DNA of 41,394 nucleotides, taken from positions 1 to 41,394 of the forward strand of contig CAMCTY010000017.1 of assembly GCA_945878725.1 (NCBI GenBank), given 5' to 3'. Shown piece after piece: positions 24,165 through 32,108 of this stretch. Numbering within the stretch: position 1 is the first letter of the stretch; every line of letters starts with the position of its first letter. The notes under the pieces were generated by a model. It made no database searches. It was not told the origin of the DNA and worked only from the letters and a program-made list of their open reading frames with translations. This DNA comes from Bifidobacterium breve (GTDB lineage Bacteria > Actinomycetota > Acidimicrobiia > Acidimicrobiales > Acidimicrobilacustridaceae). Position numbers and translations under genes: made by a program.

Positions 24165-24887
24165 ATGAAATCATCCGGAAACCCTCGGCCCGGCCCCGCG
24201 CGAACACCCCGAGTGATCGCCCATCGGGGGGCATCGGCTGCGCATCCTCCGGGCAACACCATTGCTGCATTCGCTGCCGCCGGCGAACTGGGAGCCTCAT
24301 GGGTGGAACTCGACGTCCATATCTGCGCTGATGGTGGACTTGTCGTTCATCACGATCCAGTTCTGGCCGATGGTCGGGAGATCGGCGAACTTTTAACCGC
24401 TGACGTTCCCTCGCGGATCCCGTTGCTTGAGCCGGCGCTGCTGGCCTGCGGCGGATTGGGAGTGAACGTCGAGATCAAGTCCGACGGGCCGCCTGAGCTG
24501 AGGGACCGTCTGATCGATTCGGTCATCAGTCTTCTGAAGCGTTCAGGCGATCCTGATCGATTTCTCGTGACGTCTTTCTCCATGGAGATCATCGACGAGG
24601 TCAGGATCCGAGCTTCCGACATCCCGACGGGTTTTCTTGCCGTCCAGTTCGGGCCAGAGCATCAGGATTTGTCGCGGATCTCGTCCGCAGGTCACGTGGC
24701 GATCAATCCCTGGTTCAGCGGAATCGATGCCGAACTGGTTGAGGCTGCTCACGCATCCGGGATGGCCGTGAACGTATGGACAGTCGATGACCCAGACGAG
24801 ATGCGATCACTCGTCGAGCTTGGGGTCGACGGGATCATCACCAACGTCCCGGATCTGTGTTGCGCCGTGCTCAGTGAATTTGGGTGA
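24165..24887 (+). CDS. glycerophosphodiester phosphodiesterase
   Basis: This is a 240-aa GDPD-family enzyme that would split glycerophosphodiesters into glycerol-3-phosphate and an alcohol. A TIM-barrel is indicated by the catalytic motifs I-A-H-R-G-A (about 17-22), then P-G-N-T, V-E-L-D-V-H and V-H-H-D-P, where the metal-binding Glu, Asp and His lie. N-V-W-T-V-D-D near the end is the last strand. No signal peptide is seen. The start is uncertain: ATG 24165 or GTG 24138. Its last 17 bp overlap the end of the convergent kinase gene. Confidence 0.92.
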   Translation: MKSSGNPRPGPARTPRVIAHRGASAAHPPGNTIAAFAAAGELGASWVELDVHICADGGLVVHHDPVLADGREIGELLTADVPSRIPLLEPALLACGGLGVNVEIKSDGPPELRDRLIDSVISLLKRSGDPDRFLVTSFSMEIIDEVRIRASDIPTGFLAVQFGPEHQDLSRISSAGHVAINPWFSGIDAELVEAAHASGMAVNVWTVDDPDEMRSLVELGVDGIITNVPDLCCAVLSEFG

Positions 24888-25800
24888 CGGGAAACACCAG
24901 AGCGAGCGCATCCTCGGCGTAACGGATTTCAAGGACATCAACGTCGCCGAGGTAATCGCCGTCCACCTGATACGGGACAGGTCCGTAACCTTCGATGGTC
25001 ACCGACGACACGTCGACATGACGCATGACGTTGGCGCTTGTGCGCAGATGTTTGCCGGAGCCGAGTGCCGAGGCGATAACGCGTAGAAGTGGGATCGTGT
25101 CGAGTGACCGGATGGTGACAACACTCAGGGCTCGATCAAGAGTGGCCTCGGGCGCGATGGTGAATGGACGTGTACCGACGTAGGAATAGGGATCGGTATT
25201 CAGGCAAACCGCGAACTGACCGACATCGATACTGGACGAGTCTCCGACCCGGACTGCGAGACGCGGTCGCTTCCGGTCGTAGCGGCGCAGCCATGTGTCG
25301 AATGCAGCCAATGCGAACAACGCATGGTTCGCCCATCGCTTGATCGATCCCCGTCGTTCGACTTCGGCGACCACGGCAGCATCGAAACCGATACCGACAT
25401 GAAAGAGAAAATGCCGGTCGTTCACGACACCCAAACCGACTCGTCGAATCGTGTTGAAGGCCAAGGAATCGAGAAGGACACCGGTGGCTTCGATCGGGTC
25501 GTCTGGAAGTCCCAGCGTCCGGGCGAAGACGTTGGTGGATCCCCCGGGGAGGGGGGCGAGTGCGGTGTTGGATCCGGCGAGTCCATTTGCGGCTTCATTG
25601 AGGGTGCCATCGCCGCCCAGAACAACCACAACGTCGAGACCGTCGGCCGCAGCCTGGCGGGCGAGCTCGGTGGCATGGCCCCTATGGGTCGTCTCGAGGA
25701 CCGTGACCTGATGGTCCGCTCCTAGGGCCTTGGCGATAACCACCCGTCCACGGGCGGTCACCGACGAAGCGGAATGATTGACGATCAGAAGGATTCGCAC
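24871..25800 (-). CDS. diacylglycerol kinase / YegS-like lipid kinase
   Basis: This 309-aa kinase of the DAGK catalytic superfamily would phosphorylate diacylglycerol or a related lipid. Visible are the nucleotide-binding V-V-L-G-G-D-G-T-L-N-E (about 58-68), P-L-P-G-G-S-T-N-V-F-A (about 84-94), and a C-terminal beta-sandwich with D-G-D near residue 285. GTG 25800 starts the core directly (V-R-I-L-L-I-V-N-H) with GGAAA upstream; the same frame runs on across the antisense of etfB and is only a shadow there. Divergent from etfB. It may recycle lipids with the neighbouring phosphodiesterase. Confidence 0.9.
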   Translation of the reverse strand: MRILLIVNHSASSVTARGRVVIAKALGADHQVTVLETTHRGHATELARQAAADGLDVVVVLGGDGTLNEAANGLAGSNTALAPLPGGSTNVFARTLGLPDDPIEATGVLLDSLAFNTIRRVGLGVVNDRHFLFHVGIGFDAAVVAEVERRGSIKRWANHALFALAAFDTWLRRYDRKRPRLAVRVGDSSSIDVGQFAVCLNTDPYSYVGTRPFTIAPEATLDRALSVVTIRSLDTIPLLRVIASALGSGKHLRTSANVMRHVDVSSVTIEGYGPVPYQVDGDYLGDVDVLEIRYAEDALALVFPVTQIH

Positions 25801-25896
25801 AGGATTTCCGACGGTAGCGGAGGTTTGGGGTCGATTTCGAGAAGCAATCCGCCAGATGATTTGGCGACGGGGCTCTTTCCGCGACACGATCTCCCT

Positions 25897-26679
25897 ATGA
25901 ACGTTGTCGTCTGTGTCAAGCAGATCCCCGACCCGGCTGATCCGGGCGCGTTGGATCCCACATCCAAGACCCTCAAGCGGGACGGAAAACTCATCCTTGA
26001 TGAGTCCGATTCTTATGGTGTCGAGATGGCACTCCAGCTTGTGACAGCCGCTGGTGGCGGCGAGGTCACCCTCGTGTCTATGGCCCCGAACGCGGAGGTA
26101 TCCGGTATCCGGACCGCACTCGCCATGGGTGCCGCCAAGGCGATCCTCGTCAGCGACGAAGCCCTTGCTGGCAGCGACGCACTGACGACCGCCAAGGTTC
26201 TTGCCAAAGCGATCGAGCGTGTTGAAGGTGCGGATCTCATCCTCACCGCAACCGAGTCGAGCGATGGCTACACCGGAACTGTGACCGAGCAACTTGCTGG
26301 TCTCCTTGATCTTCCGTCGGTGACATTCGCCAAGCAGATTGAAATCGTCGGCACGACACTCAAGGTGCAACGTCAGACCGAATCCGGTTACGACGATGTC
26401 GAGTGCCCGCTTCCCGCCGTTGTGTCCGTGACCGCTGGCGTGGTGGAACCCCGCTACCCGTCGTTCAAGGGCATCATGGCCGCCAAGTCCAAGCCGGTCG
26501 ACACGCTCGGCGTCGCCGACATCGGTCTTGACGCGTCGCAGGTCGGTTGGGCCGGTGCTGGTCAGCAGATCGTCGCCATCGAGCAGGCTCCTGCTCGAGA
26601 GGCCGGCGAAGTTTTCGAAGACGATGGAACCGCATTCGAGAAGATCGTCGCTTACCTCGACAATCTCAAGGTCCTCTAG
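25897..26679 (+). CDS. etfB: electron transfer flavoprotein beta subunit
   Basis: This 260-aa EtfB/FixA is the AMP- and FAD-contacting beta subunit of ETF. It starts M-N-V-V-V-C-V-K-Q-I-P-D, the family hallmark, with A-L-A-M-G-A near 78 and T-G-T-V...L-A near 135. It would accept electrons from acyl-CoA dehydrogenases, including the two in this window, and pass them to the quinone pool. ATG 25897 gives the normal N-terminus. The etfA start is 11 bp downstream of its stop. Confidence 0.96.
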   Translation: MNVVVCVKQIPDPADPGALDPTSKTLKRDGKLILDESDSYGVEMALQLVTAAGGGEVTLVSMAPNAEVSGIRTALAMGAAKAILVSDEALAGSDALTTAKVLAKAIERVEGADLILTATESSDGYTGTVTEQLAGLLDLPSVTFAKQIEIVGTTLKVQRQTESGYDDVECPLPAVVSVTAGVVEPRYPSFKGIMAAKSKPVDTLGVADIGLDASQVGWAGAGQQIVAIEQAPAREAGEVFEDDGTAFEKIVAYLDNLKVL

Positions 26680-26690
26680 GAGATATGACA

Positions 26691-27659
26691 ATGACTCTTG
26701 CGAAAATCTGGGTCCTCGCCGAAGCAAACGACGGCAAAGTCACCACACCGACACTTGAACTTCTCACCAAGGCCCGCGAACTTGCCGGCACGGTCGAAGC
26801 GATCTACGCCGGCGGCGACGCCGATGCAATCGCCGCGACGCTCGGTGAGTACGGCGCGTCGAAGGTGTACACCACCGGTGATCTCGCCGGCGCCCTTCCG
26901 GGTGTTCCCGTAGCCGCTGCCGTTGCTGCGCTTGTTGAATCCGGTAATGCGCCTGATGCGATCCTTGCGCCCACGAGCTACACCGGTCGCGACATCATCG
27001 GGCGGCTTTCCGCCAAGCTCGATCGCACGGTCCTCACGAACAGCACCGACCTCGAAGTGACTGACGGCAAGCTCGTCACAACCGTGCCGGTCTTCGGTGG
27101 CACGACCGACGTCAAGACAATGTTCTCAGCCGCCGGTCCGCACCTCGCTCTGGTTCGCCCAAAGTCGTTTGCGGCTGAATCGGCCGGTGGAGCAGCTGCT
27201 GCCGTCGAGACGATTGCTGTTCCTGACGGTGGCAAGAGCGCCGGCGCCAAGGTCGTGAACCGTCACGTCGAAGAGCGTGAAGGTCCGTCGCTCGATGAAG
27301 CCGCAATTGTGGTTTCGGGTGGACGCGGTCTCGGCGAGGCCGAGAAGTACGTCATGGTCGAAGACCTCGCCAAGTTGCTCAGCGGTGCTCCGGGTGCATC
27401 CCGAGCCATCGTCGACGCCGGTTGGGTTCCCTACAGCTACCAGGTTGGACAGACGGGCAAGGTCGTCAAGCCGACTGTCTATATCGCTGCCGGCATCTCC
27501 GGAGCCACGCAGCACATGGTGGGCATGAAGGGTTCCAAGAACATCATCGCTATCAACAAAGACGCTGAAGCACCGATCTTCGCGGTCAGCGACCTCGGCA
27601 TCGTCGGCGACATCAACAAGGTGCTGCCGCAACTCATCGAGGCTCTCAAGACTCGCTGA
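26691..27659 (+). CDS. etfA: electron transfer flavoprotein alpha subunit
   Basis: This is a 322-aa EtfA/FixB. An N-terminal Rossmann-like domain is joined to the C-terminal FAD-binding domain: S-G-G-R-G-L-G near 205, Q-V-G-Q-T-G-K-V-V near 257, [11 protein letters not shown] (273-283) and D-L-G-I-V-G-D near 305. It forms a heterodimer with EtfB. Two ATGs are close together; 26691 is favoured over 26685 because AGGAG at 26678-26682 is then 8 nt away. Confidence 0.96.
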   Translation: MTLAKIWVLAEANDGKVTTPTLELLTKARELAGTVEAIYAGGDADAIAATLGEYGASKVYTTGDLAGALPGVPVAAAVAALVESGNAPDAILAPTSYTGRDIIGRLSAKLDRTVLTNSTDLEVTDGKLVTTVPVFGGTTDVKTMFSAAGPHLALVRPKSFAAESAGGAAAAVETIAVPDGGKSAGAKVVNRHVEEREGPSLDEAAIVVSGGRGLGEAEKYVMVEDLAKLLSGAPGASRAIVDAGWVPYSYQVGQTGKVVKPTVYIAAGISGATQHMVGMKGSKNIIAINKDAEAPIFAVSDLGIVGDINKVLPQLIEALKTR

Positions 27660-27679
27660 GTTTCCGCAACCTGATTGTC

Positions 27680-27710
27680 ACGAAGCCCCGGCAAACTGCT
27701 GGGGCTTCGT
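27680..27710 (+). terminator. terminator after etfA
   Basis: ACGAAGCCCC (27680-27689) and GGGGCTTCGT (27701-27710) form a perfect 10-bp stem with an 11-nt loop, 20 bp after the etfA stop. It marks the end of the etf operon. Confidence 0.75.
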
Positions 27711-27774
27711 CGCGTTTGGGTGCGCTGCGCCGATGGCGCCTGTCAGACTGGCGTTCCCCATCTGGAGTTGATGA

Positions 27775-28314
27775 ATGCGCTACTCGGTTCTAGCCATGCT
27801 CGATTCATTGTTTGGCCTTCCGGGCCATCCTCTGATCGTTCACGGGGCAGTCGTATTGGTTCCATTGGCTGCTCTCGGCACCATTGTCATGGCGCTCTGG
27901 CCGGCGGCCCGTAACCGAATGGGATGGATCGTCGCCGGTGTCGGTGTTGTCGGTTTCTTCTTCACCTATTTCGCAAAGGAAAGCGGAGAAGCCCTGCTAG
28001 AGACTGTCAAGGTGACCGACGCGGTCGACGCTCACGTGCAGATGGGGACGCAGGGCGTCATTGGTGCGTTCCTTGTGGGCGGTAGCGCCTGCGCGGTGAT
28101 GTTGCTCGACCTGTTCCTCAAGCAATGGGCCAAGCGCGGACTTCCCGAACTGTCGATCAGTCGTCTGCTGCAGACGTCCTTTGGTGTCATTGCGATTGTT
28201 CTCTGCGTCACCGGGAGCATCATGGTGATCAACGTCGGTCACAGTGGGGCGAAGGCGACATGGGAAAATTGGGCTGACTCTCCGGCGGGCACGTCAACCT
28301 ACGAGCGGGACTGA
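27775..28314 (+). CDS. DUF2231-type membrane protein
   Basis: This is a 179-aa membrane protein with four predicted helices (about 21-40, 48-66, 91-112, 128-150). G-L-P-G-H-P-L-I-V-H (residues 14-23) and G-H-S-G-A near the end are the conserved His motifs of the DUF2231 family, thought to bind heme or metal in the membrane. ATG 27775 has TGGAG 7 nt upstream; ATG 27796 is a weaker choice. Function is not established. Confidence 0.82.
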   Translation: MRYSVLAMLDSLFGLPGHPLIVHGAVVLVPLAALGTIVMALWPAARNRMGWIVAGVGVVGFFFTYFAKESGEALLETVKVTDAVDAHVQMGTQGVIGAFLVGGSACAVMLLDLFLKQWAKRGLPELSISRLLQTSFGVIAIVLCVTGSIMVINVGHSGAKATWENWADSPAGTSTYERD

Positions 28315-28327
28315 TCGGCGATCTGGT

Positions 28328-29059
28328 TCAGACCAGCGGCCACGGATAGCGCTGGCCCGATTCGTCGATCGGCAACTCACCGGCGCGCAATAACGCTCGG
28401 GAGCGACTCAGCAATGCATCTCGCTCGAAGGGACCAAGAAGCCGGGCGAGGCGTTCGGGGAGTCCTTCGGTGACAAGTCGATCGAGATCGGCGACGATCG
28501 CCTCACTGATTTCCTCGCCCCCGAAATCCCAAATAACGGTGCGCAGTTTGAATTCCGCATGGAATGACAACCCATTATCGATTCCCCAGATGTGGCCATC
28601 GCAATCGATCAGGCAGTGGCCGCCTTTTCGATCGGTGTTGTTGGAGATGAAATCGAAGACAGCCATTCGGCGCAACTGATCGTGCGTTGCGTCGTCCTCG
28701 AGCATCGTGAAGTAATGCTGCTCGAAGTCAGCATCGATAAATCGTTGAAGCGATCCGACTCCGTGAGGCACGTCGTCACGTTCGATAGTGAGCGGGACCA
28801 CGGACCATCCGAGTGCGGCGCTCAGTTCATAGGCCGCAACTTCACGTCGATAGAGGCCGTCCGGAAAATCCCAGAGTGGTCGCTCGCCGGCATGGGGTTT
28901 ATAGATTCCGCGGGCGGTTTGGTCATCGAGCACGGCTTCGACGAGAAAGGTGGCGTTCGAACTCCAAGGCATGCGGCCGAGGATTTCGATATCGCCATCG
29001 GTCAGGATGCTGACGACGTCGTCGTCGCTTTCAGCTCCGGTCAGTTCAGACGCGGACAC
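28328..29059 (-). CDS. SCO1664 family protein (PI3/4-kinase-like fold)
   Basis: This 243-aa protein of the actinobacterial SCO1664 family is distantly related to phosphatidylinositol 3/4-kinase catalytic domains. Y-K-P-H-A-G-E (about 53-59) holds the putative ATP lysine, and D-F-I-S-N-N-T-D-R-K-G-G-H (about 139-151) with G-I-D-N-G-L (about 162-167) resembles catalytic and metal loops. GTG 29059 overlaps the DUF3090 gene by 19 bp and has AAGG upstream; GTG 29092 is possible. Last gene of a three-gene operon that is conserved in actinobacteria (Rv2133c-Rv2135c near mshC). Substrate unknown. Confidence 0.88.
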   Translation of the reverse strand: MSASELTGAESDDDVVSILTDGDIEILGRMPWSSNATFLVEAVLDDQTARGIYKPHAGERPLWDFPDGLYRREVAAYELSAALGWSVVPLTIERDDVPHGVGSLQRFIDADFEQHYFTMLEDDATHDQLRRMAVFDFISNNTDRKGGHCLIDCDGHIWGIDNGLSFHAEFKLRTVIWDFGGEEISEAIVADLDRLVTEGLPERLARLLGPFERDALLSRSRALLRAGELPIDESGQRYPWPLV

Positions 29060-29580
29060 GCGTGCCCTTCCGGGTTGATCGGCTTGCCGCACAACCGACA
29101 GTTCGGGCGACCGGAGCGCACGAGATCGTTGCCGACGGCAATGAACGCTGCGACCTGACCGCGCGTCATGCGGAAACGCGCGGTCGACGGATCGAAACCG
29201 GCGGCAACGAGAGCGGCCGGATCGTCGAAATCGATCTCGAGATCCGCGTTCTCGTCTATCTCGATCATCTCTTCGGCAACGACGACGATGCAGTCATCGG
29301 GTTCCTCATACGCAACAGCCAATCGGCCGATAACCCAAAGCAACCCGAGAGGTTCCTGCGCGCCGGTGGGAGCAACGAACTGCGCCGATGGGATCTGCGG
29401 AAGATCGGCGAGAATCCCTTCGAGATAATCGCAAAGGGCAGCGACCTGTTGTTTCTCGACCTTGAACGAACAGGTGCGGTTTCCTTCGGTCGCCTGGATG
29501 AAGAACGTGCGGTTGCCCGGTTGCCCCATAGCGCCAGGGACAACGAGGTTCGGCTGGTTGAAATCGTGAGAGTTGTTCAT
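29041..29580 (-). CDS. DUF3090 family protein
   Basis: This is a 179-aa DUF3090 protein. The N-terminal half is a beta-rich domain with E-K-Q-Q-V near residue 37; the C-terminal end carries C-x2-C and H-x-C (C-R-L-C-G-K...G-H-A-C-P), a probable zinc site. An acidic stretch lies at about 100-120. ATG 29580 overlaps the stop of the phosphomutase-like gene by 4 nt. The three-gene order phosphomutase-DUF3090-SCO1664 is a known actinobacterial cluster without a proven role. Confidence 0.92.
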   Translation of the reverse strand: MNNSHDFNQPNLVVPGAMGQPGNRTFFIQATEGNRTCSFKVEKQQVAALCDYLEGILADLPQIPSAQFVAPTGAQEPLGLLWVIGRLAVAYEEPDDCIVVVAEEMIEIDENADLEIDFDDPAALVAAGFDPSTARFRMTRGQVAAFIAVGNDLVRSGRPNCRLCGKPINPEGHACPRLN

Positions 29581-30224
29581 GACAATCCGAGGCTTGCCAA
29601 GTTGTCGCCGGTGGAGTTGGTCGCGAGGACGGCCGGTCCACCGCTTGAGTAATGAATCGCAGAGATCGAGCACGGCGAGATGACGATGCGTTGGAATAGG
29701 TCGAGGTGCGTGCCAAGAGCTTGGGCAACAGCGGCCTTGATGGGGTCAGCGTGCGACACGGCGACGATCGTCTCGCCGGGATGCCGTGCGACAAGTTTGT
29801 CGAGGGCACCGACCATTCGGGTCTGCATCTCGGCGAACGATTCACCATTGGGAAAGCGGAATCCGCTGGGATAGCGCTGGACGGTGTTCCACTCGGGGAG
29901 CTTGCGGAGGTCATTGAGTTTGGCCCCGGTCCAGTCGCCGAATTCGCATTCGAGTAGACCACGATCGATCTGGACCTTGAGCCCGAGTGCCGCGGCAATT
30001 GGCTTGGCGGTTTCACGGGTGCGCTCAAGAGGCGAGGCATAGATTGCCGAGACCTTCGTGAGTTGTCCGATGCGGGCCGCGGCTGCATCGGCCTGAGCCC
30101 GGCCTGAATCGGCGAGATGGAGCCCGCGGGCCCGACCGGGCAGGGTTGCCCCGGTTGTGGGGGTCTGGCCGTGACGGACGAGCAGGACGAGTGTGGGCGC
30201 TGGGGGAGTGGGCTTGCGTGCCAT
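29577..30224 (-). CDS. MSMEG_4193-type histidine phosphatase / putative phosphomutase
   Basis: This is a 215-aa histidine phosphatase superfamily protein. The motif V-R-H-G-Q-T (16-21) holds the phosphorylated His; A-S-P-L-E-R-T-R-E-T-A (63-73), the acid region L-E-C-E-F-G-D near 90 and V-S-H-A-D-P near 156 complete the active site. It is the type found upstream of DUF3090 in actinobacteria. ATG 30224 is clear. The gene is first in the operon and divergent from the lipoprotein gene. Whether it is phosphatase or mutase cannot be told. Confidence 0.92.
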   Translation of the reverse strand: MARKPTPPAPTLVLLVRHGQTPTTGATLPGRARGLHLADSGRAQADAAAARIGQLTKVSAIYASPLERTRETAKPIAAALGLKVQIDRGLLECEFGDWTGAKLNDLRKLPEWNTVQRYPSGFRFPNGESFAEMQTRMVGALDKLVARHPGETIVAVSHADPIKAAVAQALGTHLDLFQRIVISPCSISAIHYSSGGPAVLATNSTGDNLASLGLS

Positions 30225-30352
30225 GGCCGCTCACCCTACCGACAGTGGTCGGCCGTGACTGATGTCGGGGCGAGGAAAGGCAACGGCTACGGTGTCCGTC
30301 TGTTCCCTGCTGGTTCCAGCCGGGCCCCTGTGAGTTCTCAAGGATGGTTGAT

Positions 30353-30814
30353 GTGAGTACGAAGCGACGCATAGGCGCTGGTGTGGTCGGTCTTGCCCTC
30401 GTGGCGACTCTGGGTCTCACTGGCTGCAATCAGGACAACACCCCGAAGGCCTACAACACGCTCACACAGCAGAACTTCCTCGAGCTGTGCACGAACCTGT
30501 ACTTCAACAGCTCCGACGACACCCTGGCCGTCACATCGAACACGATCAAGGCTGACGTGAAGGCTCCGACGCAGGCCCAGTGCCAGTGCCAATACGACGT
30601 CTTCGTGAACCAGGTTCCGATCAATGACAACGACATATCGAAGCCCGGCTACAACGGTCCGAACTTCACCGATCTCAATGCGGAACTCAAAACTGATCCG
30701 GCAAAAGCCTGGGCCACGGTGCCTGCCTCGGTGATCGATGCGGTGACCGCGTGTTTGAAGGGTGATGCCTCAACCTCGACGACGGCACCAGTCACGACCA
30801 CTACCGGAGCCTGA
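30353..30814 (+). CDS. Cys-rich lipoprotein, orphan family
   Basis: This is a 153-aa exported lipoprotein with signal helix about 7-24 and lipobox L-T-G-C (Cys25). The mature part has four more cysteines (46, 77, 79, 134), enough for two disulfides, and ends in a Ser/Thr-rich tail. I recognise no family. GTG 30353 is favoured because AAGGA lies 8 nt before it; ATG 30344 overlaps that site. The stop codon sits in the loop of a hairpin. Confidence 0.75.
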   Translation: MSTKRRIGAGVVGLALVATLGLTGCNQDNTPKAYNTLTQQNFLELCTNLYFNSSDDTLAVTSNTIKADVKAPTQAQCQCQYDVFVNQVPINDNDISKPGYNGPNFTDLNAELKTDPAKAWATVPASVIDAVTACLKGDASTSTTAPVTTTTGA

Positions 30815-30821
30815 GCTCCGG
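30804..30821. terminator. hairpin overlapping the lipoprotein stop codon
   Basis: CCGGAGC (30804-30810) and GCTCCGG (30815-30821) form a perfect stem with tetraloop CTGA, whose TGA is the lipoprotein stop codon. It lies between convergent genes only 15 bp apart and may end transcription from both sides. Confidence 0.5.
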
Positions 30822-30829
30822 CGTCGGTG

Positions 30830-32038
30830 TTACTTAGCGGCCGGCTTCTTCTTCTCGGGTAAACCGAGACGCACGCCGGATTCGGCCCACTGTGGCCAAC
30901 GGGCCCGACTCTTCTCGGCGAGCTTGCGCATGAGCGCAATGGCGCCGGGATCCTCGTCGCCAGGACGGGCGATGATCGAGCCATCGGCGATCATGCGGTT
31001 CATGATTTCGCGACCGAGTTCGGTGCGAACGATCGTGAGCGTCCAGTCGTTGTCCTTGCCGATTCCGCCGGTGGAGATGTCGGCGTGTTCGGCGGCGAAG
31101 TCGGGGCAATGCGTGCAGCCCTCGCGAGTCCAGGCGTGACATTCCTTGAGATTGATCTCGTGATAACCGCCGTCACGCGTCCAGAGTTGGAAAACGCCCT
31201 TGATGTTCATCTTGGTGATTTCAGCTTTGGGGATGCGGTACTTGGCTTCGAAGAGTTCTTCGAAGATCGCGTCATCGAATGTCTTTGAACACAACAGCCC
31301 GATGTTGAAGACGATCGGCTTGCTGATCTTCCCGATCTTGCGATTCCACATGACTGGAGCAATCGAGGACTGACAACTCATGCCCACGAGGGCAAGACGC
31401 GAGAGGCCGCGTTCGCGCGCTTCATCAATCGCCAGAGTGTTGGCCGAGTACGTGTAACGACTTCCCGCGCCGGCGAGGACTTCCTCGCGGTTTGTCGCCA
31501 CTCCGGGGATGGCCTTCCATGTGGCGGCATCGCCACCTTCGAGATACGAGGTGAGCGCGCCGTCGATGTAATCGTTGTCGAGCGCCCAGATGAGCAACGC
31601 GGAGACGAGTCCACCGTCCTGGCCCATGCGGTGGACCATGTCTTCGCTGGCCCGTGTGAGGAGGATGTCGCTGTAGATGCCTGCGACTTCGTTGTCGGTG
31701 CGCTCGCGGTCAAAGAGGTGTGCGTTTGCTTCTGGTTCCCAGTTGCGGAATCGAGGACAGGCGCGGGTGCAACTCGTGCAGCCCTTCTCGCCGTGGCCGC
31801 AGTTTGTCGGGCCTAATTCGTCTTCAATATGGAACGGCTTGTAGCCGCCCGCTTCGTGGTTGTACCCGATGACGTCGTGGGGGCAGGCGATAACGCAACC
31901 GGCGCATCCGGTGCAGAGGCCAGAAGTAATGACTTCGTCGAAGAGTTCTTTCCATTGAAAGGTCCAGCGTTCGGCCTTGGCCTGCCCCTTAACCGCAGTG
32001 GCGGTCGAGGCCGTGGTGATGGTCCCATCGGTGCTCAT
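30830..32038 (-). CDS. FrhB-family coenzyme F420 oxidoreductase beta subunit with two 4Fe-4S motifs
   Basis: This is a 402-aa protein. Two cluster motifs lie at the N-terminus: Cys42-x2-Cys45-x2-Cys48-x3-Cys52-Pro, and Cys80, Cys87-x2-Cys90-x3-Cys94-Pro. The rest matches FrhB/FdhB, the F420-binding flavin subunit: G-Q-D-G-G-L-V-S-A-L near 140, G-M-S-C-Q near 221, N-I-G-L-L-C-S near 246 and the cysteine group C...C-T-H-C-P-D-F near 310-320. It would move electrons between reduced F420 and another carrier. No alpha or gamma subunit is nearby, so it is a stand-alone type. ATG 32038 is divergent from the acyl-CoA dehydrogenase at 32109. Confidence 0.9.
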   Translation of the reverse strand: MSTDGTITTASTATAVKGQAKAERWTFQWKELFDEVITSGLCTGCAGCVIACPHDVIGYNHEAGGYKPFHIEDELGPTNCGHGEKGCTSCTRACPRFRNWEPEANAHLFDRERTDNEVAGIYSDILLTRASEDMVHRMGQDGGLVSALLIWALDNDYIDGALTSYLEGGDAATWKAIPGVATNREEVLAGAGSRYTYSANTLAIDEARERGLSRLALVGMSCQSSIAPVMWNRKIGKISKPIVFNIGLLCSKTFDDAIFEELFEAKYRIPKAEITKMNIKGVFQLWTRDGGYHEINLKECHAWTREGCTHCPDFAAEHADISTGGIGKDNDWTLTIVRTELGREIMNRMIADGSIIARPGDEDPGAIALMRKLAEKSRARWPQWAESGVRLGLPEKKKPAAK

Positions 32039-32108
32039 AGCCGCAGAATCTATCGGTATTCGCACGAACGACTGGACCCCGGATACCAACTGGGCAGAAG
32101 ATGACGGC

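Noticed and set aside
25801..26727. N-terminal extension of the lipid kinase frame across etfB
   Set aside because: The kinase fold begins at GTG 25800; the extension is antisense to well-supported etfB and has no family resemblance.
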